Of a DNA stretch of 64,000 nt, positions 17,218-25,440 are shown in pieces (positions within the stretch are counted from its first letter, which is position 1; the number at the start of each line of letters is the position of its first letter). The stretch is from an uncultured Lachnospiraceae bacterium (lineage in GTDB: Bacteria > Bacillota > Clostridia > Lachnospirales > Lachnospiraceae): positions 19,603 to 83,602 of the forward strand of contig CAJUQB010000005.1 in assembly GCA_910588285.1 (NCBI GenBank), written 5' to 3'. The translations under genes and the position numbers were made by a program. The notes under the pieces are model-generated. The model did no database searches and was not told the origin of the DNA. It saw only the letters and a list, made by a program, of their open reading frames with translations.

Positions 17218-18045
17218 TCATTTCCCGCCGCATCTGCTGCAGCCTCCATATCCTGCTGCCTCCGACAGGCGCACCAGGTATACGGTCCGTTTCAAGCCGC
17301 TGCATCTTAATGTGGTGTGATACCGTTCCCCTTCGTCAGTCACATAGTAGCAGAGCCCGGAGAGCTTGCTCCCGCATCTCTGGCAGGGCGTATACTCTGC
17401 CTTGGCCTGTGTCTCGGATGCAGTCCGAACCGACAGCTGCAAATGGGTACATTCCCTGGAGGTATGGTAAACGCTCCCGCTGGGCGTTATGTAAACCCAG
17501 TTCTCCTCTCCCCCATCCCCGGGTGCACCCTGGCCGGCTCCAATCCATTTCCGTATCTTCACCTGCTGGGAAACCGGAATCTTTCGGATGCCAAATAATG
17601 CCACCGGCAGCCTGCAGTCATACTGAATGCAGAGAATCACGTCCTCTCCTGATGTCTGCGTTCCCAGCCAGCGAATGCCTGTTATCCCTCCGGCAATCCA
17701 TTGGGTGGAAGCCCCCTTTTCCTTCAATTCCTGGCCAAAATACAGCAGCCCTCTGGCCCCGGCCTCCTTCTCCCCGGTCAGTTCCAGGGCAAGTCTGCTG
17801 GCTGCAGCCGCCAGGGCTCCCTTTGTATCCAGGCTGGTGTGCAGCACACGGAAGAAAAACAGGATCCCGCAGAAGGCAAAAAGAATCAGCGGAAAAACCA
17901 GTGCAGCCTCTACGGTGAGGCTGGCCCCAGTTTTCCTTTGGAGGAGACTTTGTGGTACCTCTCGACAATGGGTAACTACAAAGGCTTTATATTTTTTGAT
18001 TTTGTGAATGAGAGAGTATTTTAGAATAAGATTGAGAGGTACCAC
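17218..18045 (-). CDS. TadE-like pilus protein with tandem Cys motifs
   Basis: 275 residues. GTG start at 18045 with GGAGG seven bases before it. An unusual 35-residue AT-rich-encoded leader is followed by GASLTVEAALVFPLILFAF, a pseudopilin helix. The exterior part ends in two tandem units: VYHTSRECTHL plus YTPCQRCG, then RYHTTLRCSGLKR plus GGCSRCGG, each able to form a four-ligand Cys/His site. This arrangement recurs in Lachnospiraceae Tad loci; metal binding is inferred. The ribosome binding site and start lie inside a 24-bp inverted repeat (separate entry). Confidence 0.8.
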   Translation of the reverse strand: MVPLNLILKYSLIHKIKKYKAFVVTHCREVPQSLLQRKTGASLTVEAALVFPLILFAFCGILFFFRVLHTSLDTKGALAAAASRLALELTGEKEAGARGLLYFGQELKEKGASTQWIAGGITGIRWLGTQTSGEDVILCIQYDCRLPVALFGIRKIPVSQQVKIRKWIGAGQGAPGDGGEENWVYITPSGSVYHTSRECTHLQLSVRTASETQAKAEYTPCQRCGSKLSGLCYYVTDEGERYHTTLRCSGLKRTVYLVRLSEAAGYGGCSRCGGK

Positions 18046-18057
18046 AAAGTCCCCTCC
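17940..18057. repeat. 24-bp inverted repeat with a 70-bp AT-rich core
   Basis: Arms 17940-17963 and 18034-18057 match at 23 of 24 positions (GACTTTGTGGTACCTCTC is shared). The core 17964-18033 has about 27% G+C, far below its surroundings. The right arm holds the ribosome binding site and GTG start of the TadE-like gene. Could be an invertible DNA segment or an mRNA hairpin hiding the start. Confidence 0.85.
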
Positions 18058-18071
18058 TTTCTATATTATTT

Positions 18072-19709
18072 TCAGTGGGATCCGCCTATATAGGAACAGG
18101 TCCCTTCGCCGGAAAAGGAAAGCTCTTCAAAACTGCCGGCAGCCAGGAGGTTCAGATTCCAAAACAGCGGCTTTGCCCCATAGGTAAAATCCAGCTTTGC
18201 TGCCATAACCATATGATCCATCCGGACCTGCTCATTCTGTTCCATCAAAGCCATACATCGGAAGCTGAGCTCACCGGCGGAGTGCAGGAACAGCAGCAGC
18301 AACAGATATTGTACATAGGACAAGCCCTTCTCATCCTCGCCTGCTGTCAGGTTCCTCTCTACATTTTCCCGGCAGTGTCCCACATCGCTGCTCCACTCTC
18401 CTGCTGTTTTCAGCATTGAAATCTTCCCGCCCTCCAGCAATGTCCGGATATCCAGCACACTTTCCACAAAGGCCCAGGCCAGCAGAATTCCGATCTGCAC
18501 AGCCATTACCAGAGGCGCAATTCCCGTAAATCCCACCAGGGCCGTGGCAAGGGTCATCGCCTGCTGCTTCTTGGCCGTATCCCCCATCAGCGTGATAAAA
18601 TTCATAGCCTCCCGAAGGGCCAGAAGCTCCCCTACCACCTTTTCCAGGTTTTCCCCATCCGTTTCCTTTCCCCCAATGAGGAATTCCATCTCATAGTCCA
18701 GGCTGCGCTGTTTGGGACCCTTTTCACTCACCCCGGTAAAACAGGAAAAATACTCCTGCATATAATACCACAGCATCAGCTCCTGCACCCCTCCGGCATC
18801 CGCCAGTGCCATTGTCCCCTGCTGGAGGCTGCGCCTGGTAAGAAGCTTCTCCCCGGGCAGGCCTTTGGCGGACAGGCTGCTTCCGGCGGGCAGCACCAGG
18901 GCTAACAGGGAGGAGGCCTTCAGCTGCTCTACATATTCCATAGGATTTTCCTGGACCTCCTCCCCTGCTTCCAAGCTTCCTCCCGAACCGGTGCTTCCTC
19001 CTGTTCCCGTGCTTCCTCCTGTTCCCGTGCTTCCTCCTGTTCCCGTGCTTCCTCCCGAGCCGGTATTTCCTCCTGTTCCCGCACTTCCTCCCGAACCCGC
19101 GCTTCCTTCCGAACCGCCGGCCCCCTCCCCTTGCTCTCCAGAGGATGATGCTTCCTCCTGTTCCCGTATATCCTGCGCCTCCTCCAGGGCATCCAGAGCC
19201 TGTTCCCACCGCTCCTCCTGCCCCTGGGCGTTCCCTTCCGCTTCCCTGCTTTGTTCCTTCCGGGACTTCAGCTCCTCCAGGGCGTCCGCCGGAATCTCCA
19301 GCATCATCTGGCGGCATACTGCCTGCAGGAAGGCCTGTCCTTCTCCGTCCGTGGCCAGCAGGTAGGAATCCGCCCGTACATCACGGCACGCAAGCCCCAG
19401 CAAATCCCAGCCCTGGGCCTCAAGGCCGCTGCCCCTCTCCTGATTGCGCCTAGCCTCCGCCATTGCCATTCCCTCCAGGCTGCCGGCGGAAAAGCTTCCC
19501 TGCCTGTCTGCATCCAGCAGAAGCAGATGATAGTCCTCCCACAGCCCCTGATGGTAATTGGCAAATACAGACTGGGTGTACAGCCTGGATACATACTCTG
19601 CCTCTGTTTTCAGGCAGTACACCCGTCCGCTCTCAAGCATTGCGAAGAAAAAGGAAAGCACAAGCACCAATACCAGCGACAGGAATACGGTTATGCTTCC
19701 CCGCCGCAC
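18072..19709 (-). CDS. DUF5702 protein of the Tad pilus locus
   Basis: 545 residues. N-terminal pseudopilin-like helix directly at the start (GSITVFLSLVLVLVLSFFFAM with Glu after it), as in TadG/DUF5702 proteins. A glycine/serine/threonine linker (about 200-250) is built of GSTGTGG repeats from 18-bp DNA units. The C-terminal half is a mixed domain with one more hydrophobic stretch (ALVGFTGIAPLVMAVQIGI). GTG start overlaps the pilin stop region, with GGGAAG upstream. Likely a membrane-anchored extracytoplasmic Tad component. Confidence 0.82.
   Translation of the reverse strand: MRRGSITVFLSLVLVLVLSFFFAMLESGRVYCLKTEAEYVSRLYTQSVFANYHQGLWEDYHLLLLDADRQGSFSAGSLEGMAMAEARRNQERGSGLEAQGWDLLGLACRDVRADSYLLATDGEGQAFLQAVCRQMMLEIPADALEELKSRKEQSREAEGNAQGQEERWEQALDALEEAQDIREQEEASSSGEQGEGAGGSEGSAGSGGSAGTGGNTGSGGSTGTGGSTGTGGSTGTGGSTGSGGSLEAGEEVQENPMEYVEQLKASSLLALVLPAGSSLSAKGLPGEKLLTRRSLQQGTMALADAGGVQELMLWYYMQEYFSCFTGVSEKGPKQRSLDYEMEFLIGGKETDGENLEKVVGELLALREAMNFITLMGDTAKKQQAMTLATALVGFTGIAPLVMAVQIGILLAWAFVESVLDIRTLLEGGKISMLKTAGEWSSDVGHCRENVERNLTAGEDEKGLSYVQYLLLLLFLHSAGELSFRCMALMEQNEQVRMDHMVMAAKLDFTYGAKPLFWNLNLLAAGSFEELSFSGEGTCSYIGGSH
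18975..19125. repeat. 18-bp tandem repeats (Gly/Ser/Thr linker)
   Basis: About seven imperfect copies of GTGCTTCCTCCTGTTCCC inside the DUF5702 gene. The minus-strand reading encodes the GSTGTG-type linker; the plus-strand proline-rich ORF is a shadow. Confidence 0.85.
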
Positions 19710-19886
19710 TTAAATCTTCCCTGCCTGATTATCTATGTTCTGGAATATCTTCTGCACCAGAGCGGTGAGCCTGGTCTTAAAAATCGCCACCAGGGCAATC
19801 AGCACCACCAGAATTAAGATAATCTCCACTACGCCTACCCCGTCCTCTTCCATAAAAAAGCGTTTCCAACAAGTCATTTGATTCAT
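19710..19886 (-). CDS. Flp1 family type IVb pilin
   Basis: 58 residues from ATG 19886 (AGAAAGGAGAACAAT upstream). Short leader, GVGVVEIILILVVLIALVAIF hydrophobic helix with the conserved Glu, and a short amphipathic tail. This is the major pilin candidate. Note that the processing-site residue before VGVVE is Gly, as expected. It ends one base before the DUF5702 start. Confidence 0.9.
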   Translation of the reverse strand: MNQMTCWKRFFMEEDGVGVVEIILILVVLIALVAIFKTRLTALVQKIFQNIDNQAGKI

Positions 19887-19926
19887 ATTGTTCTCCTTTC
19901 TATCACACACGTCCCTGCTTCTGCTG

Positions 19927-21222
19927 CTATGACAGCTGCAGAGAAAACATCGCCGGCAGGATCAGCACCGCAAAGACCAGAATCAGCATCATTCCCATAG
20001 GAAGCAGCAGCTTGGCTGACGCCTCCTCTCCCAGCCGCTTTACATGGGCCTGCTGCTGCAGGTATACCTCCGTCACCTCCGAATCCAGCAGCTGCTGGAT
20101 TCCCTTTGATCCCTTTTGCACGTTCTGTATCAGCAGGGAGGATAGTTTGCGGTATTCCTGCCGGCCGCAGCGGGTTCCCAGGTTCTCATAGGCCTTCCGC
20201 TCCCCGGTTCCGTCCTGCATCTCATTCCAGGTCTTCAGCAGCTCCTCATAGCCCGGATGCATCCGCTGCCTGCCCTCCCCATAGCTTTTCTGGTATTCAC
20301 ACGCCAGCTTTCCAATGGCTCCGCCGGCAGTCATTCCTGCTCCCACCAGTAGAGACAAGCGGCTGACAATATCCGGATAATCCATGATCAGCCCATCCTT
20401 CCATTCCTTCTCCAGCCGTTCCCGCCCGGACCTTTTGACCATGTAATGGATCAAGATTCCGATCACACCCAGCAGCAGTATCTTCCAGTGATCCTGCTCC
20501 TGTTCCTGATACCAGGCTACGGCGGCTCCCTGCACCTCCCTCGGAAGGGCAAAGCGGTCTGTATCCGTCTGCTGGTTCTGCTGCTGCAGCTGCTCCTTAA
20601 GCTCTGCGTAGAAGCGCTGGCTGTCATCCAGCGGCGGACGCTCCAGCTGCAGATAAAACTCATGGTACAGCTCTGCCTCCTGACATTCCAGCAACACGCC
20701 AACCTGTACCAGCGGCTCCTCCTCCTCAAAATACTCCCAATGTATCACCCCTTTCGTGTCAATCACATCTCCTGGCCAAAAGCTGACGGCTGCCAATACC
20801 CGTCCCTCCTGCAGCACATCCGGGATCATAAGGTCAGAGGAAACCACCAGATCCTCTTCCTGCCCTTTTTGCATATACTCCTCCAGCTCGGTCACAGCCG
20901 CCTCCAGCAGCTGCCGTTTCTGGGCCTCTGTCAGCTTCTGCTCCTCCACAGTAACCGGATAGGAGGTTCTCTCCGATTGGCCATCGGCCTCCAGCAGGAG
21001 CGTAACCTGCCGGTCTCCGGATTCCTGCCGTTCCAGCTCCGTGACCGCCCCGCTTCCTGCATCCCTTCCCTCCCACACTGCCACAGCCAGGCAGAGCAGG
21101 GAAATTGCGCCCAGCACCGGCAAATACCCTGCCAGAGCCCCCCCTGTTCCTTTTCTTTTGCACAGATACCATCCCGCGAATCCTGCGATAGACATCAAAC
21201 TGTATCCGATATATCGTTCCAT
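19927..21222 (-). CDS. TadC-like platform protein with a large inserted soluble domain
   Basis: 431 residues. Two N-terminal membrane segments (about 6-25 and 32-50), a hydrophilic domain (about 55-240) with no family I recognise, another membrane segment (ILLLGVIGILIHYMV), then a T2SSF/GspF-type domain (about 275-410; YPDIVSRLSLLVGAGMTAGGA) and a final membrane helix. TadC proteins are usually about 300 residues without such an insert. Acts with TadB as the inner-membrane platform driven by CpaF. Confidence 0.82.
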   Translation of the reverse strand: MERYIGYSLMSIAGFAGWYLCKRKGTGGALAGYLPVLGAISLLCLAVAVWEGRDAGSGAVTELERQESGDRQVTLLLEADGQSERTSYPVTVEEQKLTEAQKRQLLEAAVTELEEYMQKGQEEDLVVSSDLMIPDVLQEGRVLAAVSFWPGDVIDTKGVIHWEYFEEEEPLVQVGVLLECQEAELYHEFYLQLERPPLDDSQRFYAELKEQLQQQNQQTDTDRFALPREVQGAAVAWYQEQEQDHWKILLLGVIGILIHYMVKRSGRERLEKEWKDGLIMDYPDIVSRLSLLVGAGMTAGGAIGKLACEYQKSYGEGRQRMHPGYEELLKTWNEMQDGTGERKAYENLGTRCGRQEYRKLSSLLIQNVQKGSKGIQQLLDSEVTEVYLQQQAHVKRLGEEASAKLLLPMGMMLILVFAVLILPAMFSLQLS

Positions 21223-21247
21223 TACGCCTCATCCTTCCCTCCTGCTT

Positions 21248-22093
21248 CTATACCTTAATATCTGCGATCCGCTCCGCCAGCAAAAATGCCCCTCCGTATA
21301 GGATCAGACAGGCCGTCATCATGCCCCTTCCCATCCATGTGGAATACATCACATCCAGAAAGCCTGGATTTGTAAGCCGGACAAACAGCAGAATCCCCAG
21401 AGGAATCAGGTTCATAATCCGCTGCTCCATCTGCTTTGCCGCAATCATGGTCTGAATCTCCCGCTCCAGCTCCAGCTTATCTGTAATCCGCTCTGACGCG
21501 TCTCTTAGGATTCTTGTAAAATTGCTGCCATTATGTCTGGCATAGGCAAATACCTGGCCAAAGGTAGCGATCTCCTCTACCCCGCTGCGCCATGCAAGGC
21601 TTTCAATCAGACCGTCCACCGGTATATTCAGCTTCAGCTGTCCGTTAATCTGCCTTAGCTCCCTGCACATATCTGCCTGATCGCCCAATAGCTGCTCCAA
21701 CTCCTTCTGGGCAGCCCCAAAGGCATTCTCCACCGAATAACCGGCATACAGGGAAGCGGTAAGGACGCGGATGCATTCCTTGAACTGCCGCTTCAGTTCC
21801 CTCTGCTGCTGTTCACAGCTGCTGTGCCTTACACGCACCAGCGCTGCCGGAAAGACTGCCAGTACCACCAAAAGCCCTGCTGCACTCTCATAGAACAGAA
21901 ATGCGATCACAGCTGACAGGCCTGCTGACAGCGCCAGACACCTCCCCACATCAGACCCGGTCAGCCGATAGCTGCGGTAATCCTTCTCCTTTACTGCTCC
22001 TGCCCTTCCCGTTCTCCTTTGTCTCTTTAACGGCCAAGCCCGGCAGCCAGCAGCTTGTCTCTGCGTTCTAACACGCCTTCCCTGTCCCAGCAT
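21248..22093 (-). CDS. TadB-like T2SSF inner-membrane platform protein
   Basis: About 281 residues. Two membrane helices near the N-terminus (LSAGLSAVIAFLFYE, GLLVVLAVFPAALV), the cytoplasmic T2SSF domain (RVLTASLYAGYSVENAFGAA ... ARHNGSNFTRIL), and two C-terminal helices. The start is not certain: ATG 22093 after GGAGGGGGG overlaps the cpaF end by 67 bases. No good start exists between the cpaF stop and the first helix. Confidence 0.85.
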   Translation of the reverse strand: MLGQGRRVRTQRQAAGCRAWPLKRQRRTGRAGAVKEKDYRSYRLTGSDVGRCLALSAGLSAVIAFLFYESAAGLLVVLAVFPAALVRVRHSSCEQQQRELKRQFKECIRVLTASLYAGYSVENAFGAAQKELEQLLGDQADMCRELRQINGQLKLNIPVDGLIESLAWRSGVEEIATFGQVFAYARHNGSNFTRILRDASERITDKLELEREIQTMIAAKQMEQRIMNLIPLGILLFVRLTNPGFLDVMYSTWMGRGMMTACLILYGGAFLLAERIADIKV

Positions 22094-23235
22094 CCTGTAA
22101 TCCGTCCCCCCTCCTCTCCTGTCTCTCGAAACCGGTACAGGGAATTCATGCAAAAGCTCCCCTCCCGGTAATCTGTAAGCTCCCTAATATCCAATACCTT
22201 CCTGGTTCCGTCCCGCAGCCTGCCCAAGTGGATCAGAATATCAATGCCTGATGCAATCTGGGCGCAGATGGCATCCAGAGGAAGCTCCATACCCATCCGT
22301 ACCATGGTCTGAATCCGCCGCAGCATATCAGCACAGCTGTTGGAATGCCCGGTACTGATGGAGCCATCGTGGCCTGTATTCATAGCCTGCAGCATGTCCA
22401 GTGCCTCCGCCCCCCGGATCTCCCCCACAATAATCCGATCCGGCCGAAGGCGCAGGGAGGTCTTGATCAGATCCCGGATGGACACCTCGTTCCCCACCTC
22501 CATGGTATCGCTGCGGGCTTCCAGCCGGACCAGGTTCGGCACGTCCCTGATCTGAAGCTCCGCGGAATCCTCAATGGTCACCAGCCGCTCCCCTTTGGGA
22601 ATAAATGCTGACATGGCATTCAGAAATGTGGTTTTCCCGGAGCCTGTCCCTCCGGAAATAAAGACATTGTATCTGGCCACCACTAGCTCCTCCAGAAACT
22701 CTGCCATCTCCCGGCTTAAGGAGCCGATCTCGATCATACGCTCCATGGTAATGGGATTGGCGGGAAACTTGCGGATGGCAATACAGGAGCCGTCAATGGC
22801 AATCGGTTCCAACACAATATTGACCCGGGACCCGTCCTTCAGACGCGTATCCACAATGGGGGAATATTCATTGACCACCCGGTTGTTGGTGCCTGCCATC
22901 TGCTGAATGACATCCTCCAGCTTCTCCCTGGAGGCAAAGCATTTGTCCCACTGCTGTATCCGTCCCTGGCGTTCATAAAAAATCTTTCCCGCCCCGTTCA
23001 CCATAATCTCCGTTATGGTATCATCCTCAATCAGCTCCTGAAGGATATCCAGCCGCCGGAGAGAATAGAATGTCTCCCTGCGCAGCTGCCCTCTCTGCTT
23101 TACGGACAGCACCTGCTGTCTGGCTCTCTGGCAGACAGCCTCATCAATCAACGCCAGGATCTCCTCATCCGGCACCTCCCTGGAAATATCCAGCCGTTCC
23201 ACCACATACGCCCTAATCTTCTCCATGATTCCCAT
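22027..23235 (-). CDS. cpaF: Tad pilus assembly ATPase (CpaF/TadA)
   Basis: Secretion ATPase powering Flp pilus assembly. About 402 residues: N-terminal helical domain, then the type II/IV ATPase with GGTGSGKTTFLNAM (Walker A, about residue 200), IEDSAELQ, the Walker B-like IVGEIRGAEALDMLQAMNTGHDG (split here only by function) and the His box HSNS. Start at ATG 23235 with GAGGGCAG upstream, overlapping the TadZ-like stop by 23 bases. The C-terminus runs into the tadB reading. Confidence 0.95.
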   Translation of the reverse strand: MGIMEKIRAYVVERLDISREVPDEEILALIDEAVCQRARQQVLSVKQRGQLRRETFYSLRRLDILQELIEDDTITEIMVNGAGKIFYERQGRIQQWDKCFASREKLEDVIQQMAGTNNRVVNEYSPIVDTRLKDGSRVNIVLEPIAIDGSCIAIRKFPANPITMERMIEIGSLSREMAEFLEELVVARYNVFISGGTGSGKTTFLNAMSAFIPKGERLVTIEDSAELQIRDVPNLVRLEARSDTMEVGNEVSIRDLIKTSLRLRPDRIIVGEIRGAEALDMLQAMNTGHDGSISTGHSNSCADMLRRIQTMVRMGMELPLDAICAQIASGIDILIHLGRLRDGTRKVLDIRELTDYREGSFCMNSLYRFRETGEEGGRITGCWDREGVLERRDKLLAAGLGR

Positions 23236-24208
23236 ACCGGACTGCCCTCGCACGATCCCCCAGCTTCCCATTGACCCACTGCTGTACCACCGGCTCCTCC
23301 TCCATGATTTGATAATCTGACAATTCCAATGTAATGCATTCCAGCTTCCCCGCCAGCTCCTCCAGCTCCTGCTTCATCAGGCTGTCCTCAAACTGCTGCC
23401 AGCGCAGACGGCTCCAGGGACAATTCTCCACAATTCCGTATACATGGGAGCATTGCTCCAGCAGGGCGAAGAATCCGGGAACCATAATGCCAAAATCCAG
23501 AAGAATCACATCATATTCCGTTTTCTCCACCAGCATCTGCAGCAGCAGCTCATAGGCGCCGGCCTCTGTTTCTGCCAGCAGCTGCGCGTCTGTCATGGGC
23601 GGTATGTAGTCCACACGATGGTACGAATGTACCACACTCTCCAGGATCCCTGCCGTCTGTCCGCCGTAGGAGGACAGAAGATAGAGCAGGTCTGCCAGAT
23701 CCCTGTGGTACTCCGGACGCATCCAGGGGCAGAAGCCGGACCACTCTCCCAGATTCAGGTACAGGACCTGTTTTTCCTCCGACAAGGTCTGGGCCATGGC
23801 CAATGCAAAGGGGGTCTGCATCATGCAGTGGGTGGGAGAGTATATGGCTGCGATCTCCTTTGCCTTGCGGCTGCTGCCAAGGTTCTTCTGCCTCTGCCTC
23901 AGATAATACGCATACATCTGCCGGAGAATCTCCTCTGCCGACTGGTACTTAAATATGGCTCCCTCCTCCCCGGACTGTTCCTCTGTCATCCGGATAAAAA
24001 GACTCTCCCCCGCAGACGGAACCGGTTCAAAGCCTGTACCATACAGTACAATATCTACCGGCTGTGACTTCAGCTGATCCATCAGCATCCGCTTGCCGGA
24101 AAAAGCATAGACCTGAATCTGCCTGCTTTTCTTCCGTATCAGGTATTCTGCCAGCCGCTCCCGATATACCCTGTCCGTATCGCAGACGGCAACCCGGATC
24201 TTTTTCAA
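23213..24208 (-). CDS. TadZ/CpaE-like localisation ATPase
   Basis: 331 residues beginning with TTG 24208, which overlaps the upstream stop as TTGA (GGGGTGAT ribosome binding site). N-terminal receiver-like atypical domain (KIRVAVCDTDRVYRERLAEYL), then a MinD/ParA-like fold in which the P-loop region (AIYSPTHCMMQTPFALAMAQTL) lacks the canonical GKT, followed by VLYLNLGE and YDVILLDFG. Such degenerate Walker motifs are known in TadZ-type proteins, which place the pilus machine in the cell. Confidence 0.85.
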   Translation of the reverse strand: MKKIRVAVCDTDRVYRERLAEYLIRKKSRQIQVYAFSGKRMLMDQLKSQPVDIVLYGTGFEPVPSAGESLFIRMTEEQSGEEGAIFKYQSAEEILRQMYAYYLRQRQKNLGSSRKAKEIAAIYSPTHCMMQTPFALAMAQTLSEEKQVLYLNLGEWSGFCPWMRPEYHRDLADLLYLLSSYGGQTAGILESVVHSYHRVDYIPPMTDAQLLAETEAGAYELLLQMLVEKTEYDVILLDFGIMVPGFFALLEQCSHVYGIVENCPWSRLRWQQFEDSLMKQELEELAGKLECITLELSDYQIMEEEPVVQQWVNGKLGDRARAVRYGNHGED

Positions 24209-24690
24209 ATAATCACCCCTATCGAAATAAGAAATCCAATTAAAATCGCAACTGAGAAATGAATGATTGTTTCTTTTTCTGATATACCTCTGTCGTATAT
24301 TCCGATATGCCCCTCTGTCAGCGACAGCCATACATAGTAACAGAAGTATCGTAGACGCGCCCCAAGATTCTTATAGAACAGAAGCTTTCCCAAGGATACA
24401 AGAGCTCCTGCAAGAAAGGAAAAAAACATGCAATAACAGATTACTTTCAGGTTCCAAATGCCACTTACAACGGAAAATAATTTGATATCGCCTGCACCAA
24501 GTGCACGCATCAGGAATAAAAGAAATAACACGATAACCGGAAAAAGAACTTGAATTACAAATCGTATGGATCCGCTCCATCCAGACTCCCATATCTGAAG
24601 GATCAATCCTGCTATGAGCCCCAGGCAAATCAGCCGGTTACTGATTCTGCCGGAGCGAAGGTCTGTAACGGCTGCTGTCAGCAGCAACAA
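24205..24690 (-). CDS. A24 family prepilin peptidase (TadV type)
   Basis: Cleaves Flp/TadE leader peptides. At least 161 residues, about six membrane helices, both catalytic aspartates visible: AAVTDLRSGRISN and ALGAGDIKLF. Start is problematic: TTG 24690 has no ribosome binding site, while an in-frame ATT at 24720 lies four bases after GAGGTG and would add a plausible hydrophobic MGILKIAGTL. No ATG or GTG is in frame before the stop at 24721. First gene of the Tad operon. Confidence 0.88.
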   Translation of the reverse strand: MLLLTAAVTDLRSGRISNRLICLGLIAGLILQIWESGWSGSIRFVIQVLFPVIVLFLLFLMRALGAGDIKLFSVVSGIWNLKVICYCMFFSFLAGALVSLGKLLFYKNLGARLRYFCYYVWLSLTEGHIGIYDRGISEKETIIHFSVAILIGFLISIGVII

Positions 24691-24745
24691 CAGCGTACCT
24701 GCAATTTTTAAAATCCCAATTCATCACCTCGCTTTTGTAGTTTGG

Positions 24746-24774
24746 ATTATAAAACAGTTTTTTTCTCTTGTCCA
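24746..24774 (-). promoter_or_regulatory. Promoter of the Tad operon
   Basis: On the minus strand TGGACA (24769-24774), a 17-base spacer and TATAAT (24746-24751). Transcription should start near 24739, just ahead of the GAGGTG at 24725-24730. Confidence 0.75.
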
Positions 24775-24810
24775 GTGGTTTTTTGAAACTTTCTCATTTT
24801 TGTAAAACAC

Positions 24811-25077
24811 TTACAAATTTTGATAAATCAAAATCCCGTAAAGCAGTGCAAACCCGCTGATACCAAGGGTTCCGACTGTCAAAAGGCTTGCCGGATTCAA
24901 GCCCACGGAGACAGAAATATGCTGTTTTGCCAGAAATAAATTGCAGAAATAAATTCCAATTCCTCCAATGGCCATCCGTGCCAGAAATCCAAACACAATC
25001 TGCGCCTTCTTTTTTAATGCCCCCATTACCAATACAATGATACAGATTGCCACAATGGCTGCCGCTCCATAATTCAT
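24811..25077 (-). CDS. bofA: Pro-sigma-K processing inhibitor BofA family protein
   Basis: 88 residues from ATG 25077, three hydrophobic segments. Matches BofA: GALKKKAQIVFGFLARMAIGG, NLFLAKQHISVSVGLNPASLL and LGISGFALLYGI. In Bacillus BofA holds the SpoIVFB protease inactive in the forespore outer membrane. An upstream TTG (25119) gives a longer reading without a ribosome binding site. Divergent from yaaL, the gene it usually follows. Confidence 0.88.
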   Translation of the reverse strand: MNYGAAAIVAICIIVLVMGALKKKAQIVFGFLARMAIGGIGIYFCNLFLAKQHISVSVGLNPASLLTVGTLGISGFALLYGILIYQNL

Positions 25078-25203
25078 ATCCTGTTGTCCTGATCCCGTTC
25101 TTAAGTTAAATATATACAATTTTTTCTTTTTTTATACCTTTTTTTGTATAGATTTGAAAATCCTGGATTATACTTAAGTAAAAGGGAACCGATTTTGGAA
25201 AGG

Positions 25204-25440
25204 ATGATTTCTTTGAAAAAAGATCCGACTTACGCACTGCTATTAGATGACCTGAGAAAGGCGAAAAGCGACCTGGAGCTGGCCTACTCCAATTTTGAAA
25301 ACGTGGTGGACCCGGACCTGATCGACAGCTGCATCTATCAGGTGAATGCCGTACAGCTCCGATACAAATTTCTGCTGGGACGTGTCAAACAAATAGAGGA
25401 TTCTTATGCAAAGAATCCTCTGGAGCTCATGGAATCCTGA
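25204..25440 (+). CDS. DUF2508 (YaaL-like) protein
   Basis: About 76-79 residues, helical, charged: KDPTYALLLDDLRKAKSDLELAYSNFENVVDPDLIDSCIYQVNA contains the DUF2508 pattern (split by position 25-68 of the longest reading). Either ATG 25204 or TTG 25213 can serve; GGAAAGG fits the TTG better. Function unknown; often next to recR and bofA. Its last 37 bases overlap fliS on the other strand. Confidence 0.85.
   Translation: MISLKKDPTYALLLDDLRKAKSDLELAYSNFENVVDPDLIDSCIYQVNAVQLRYKFLLGRVKQIEDSYAKNPLELMES

Noticed and set aside
18865..19365. Proline-rich plus-strand ORF
   Set aside because: Shadow of the Gly/Ser/Thr tandem repeat in DUF5702.
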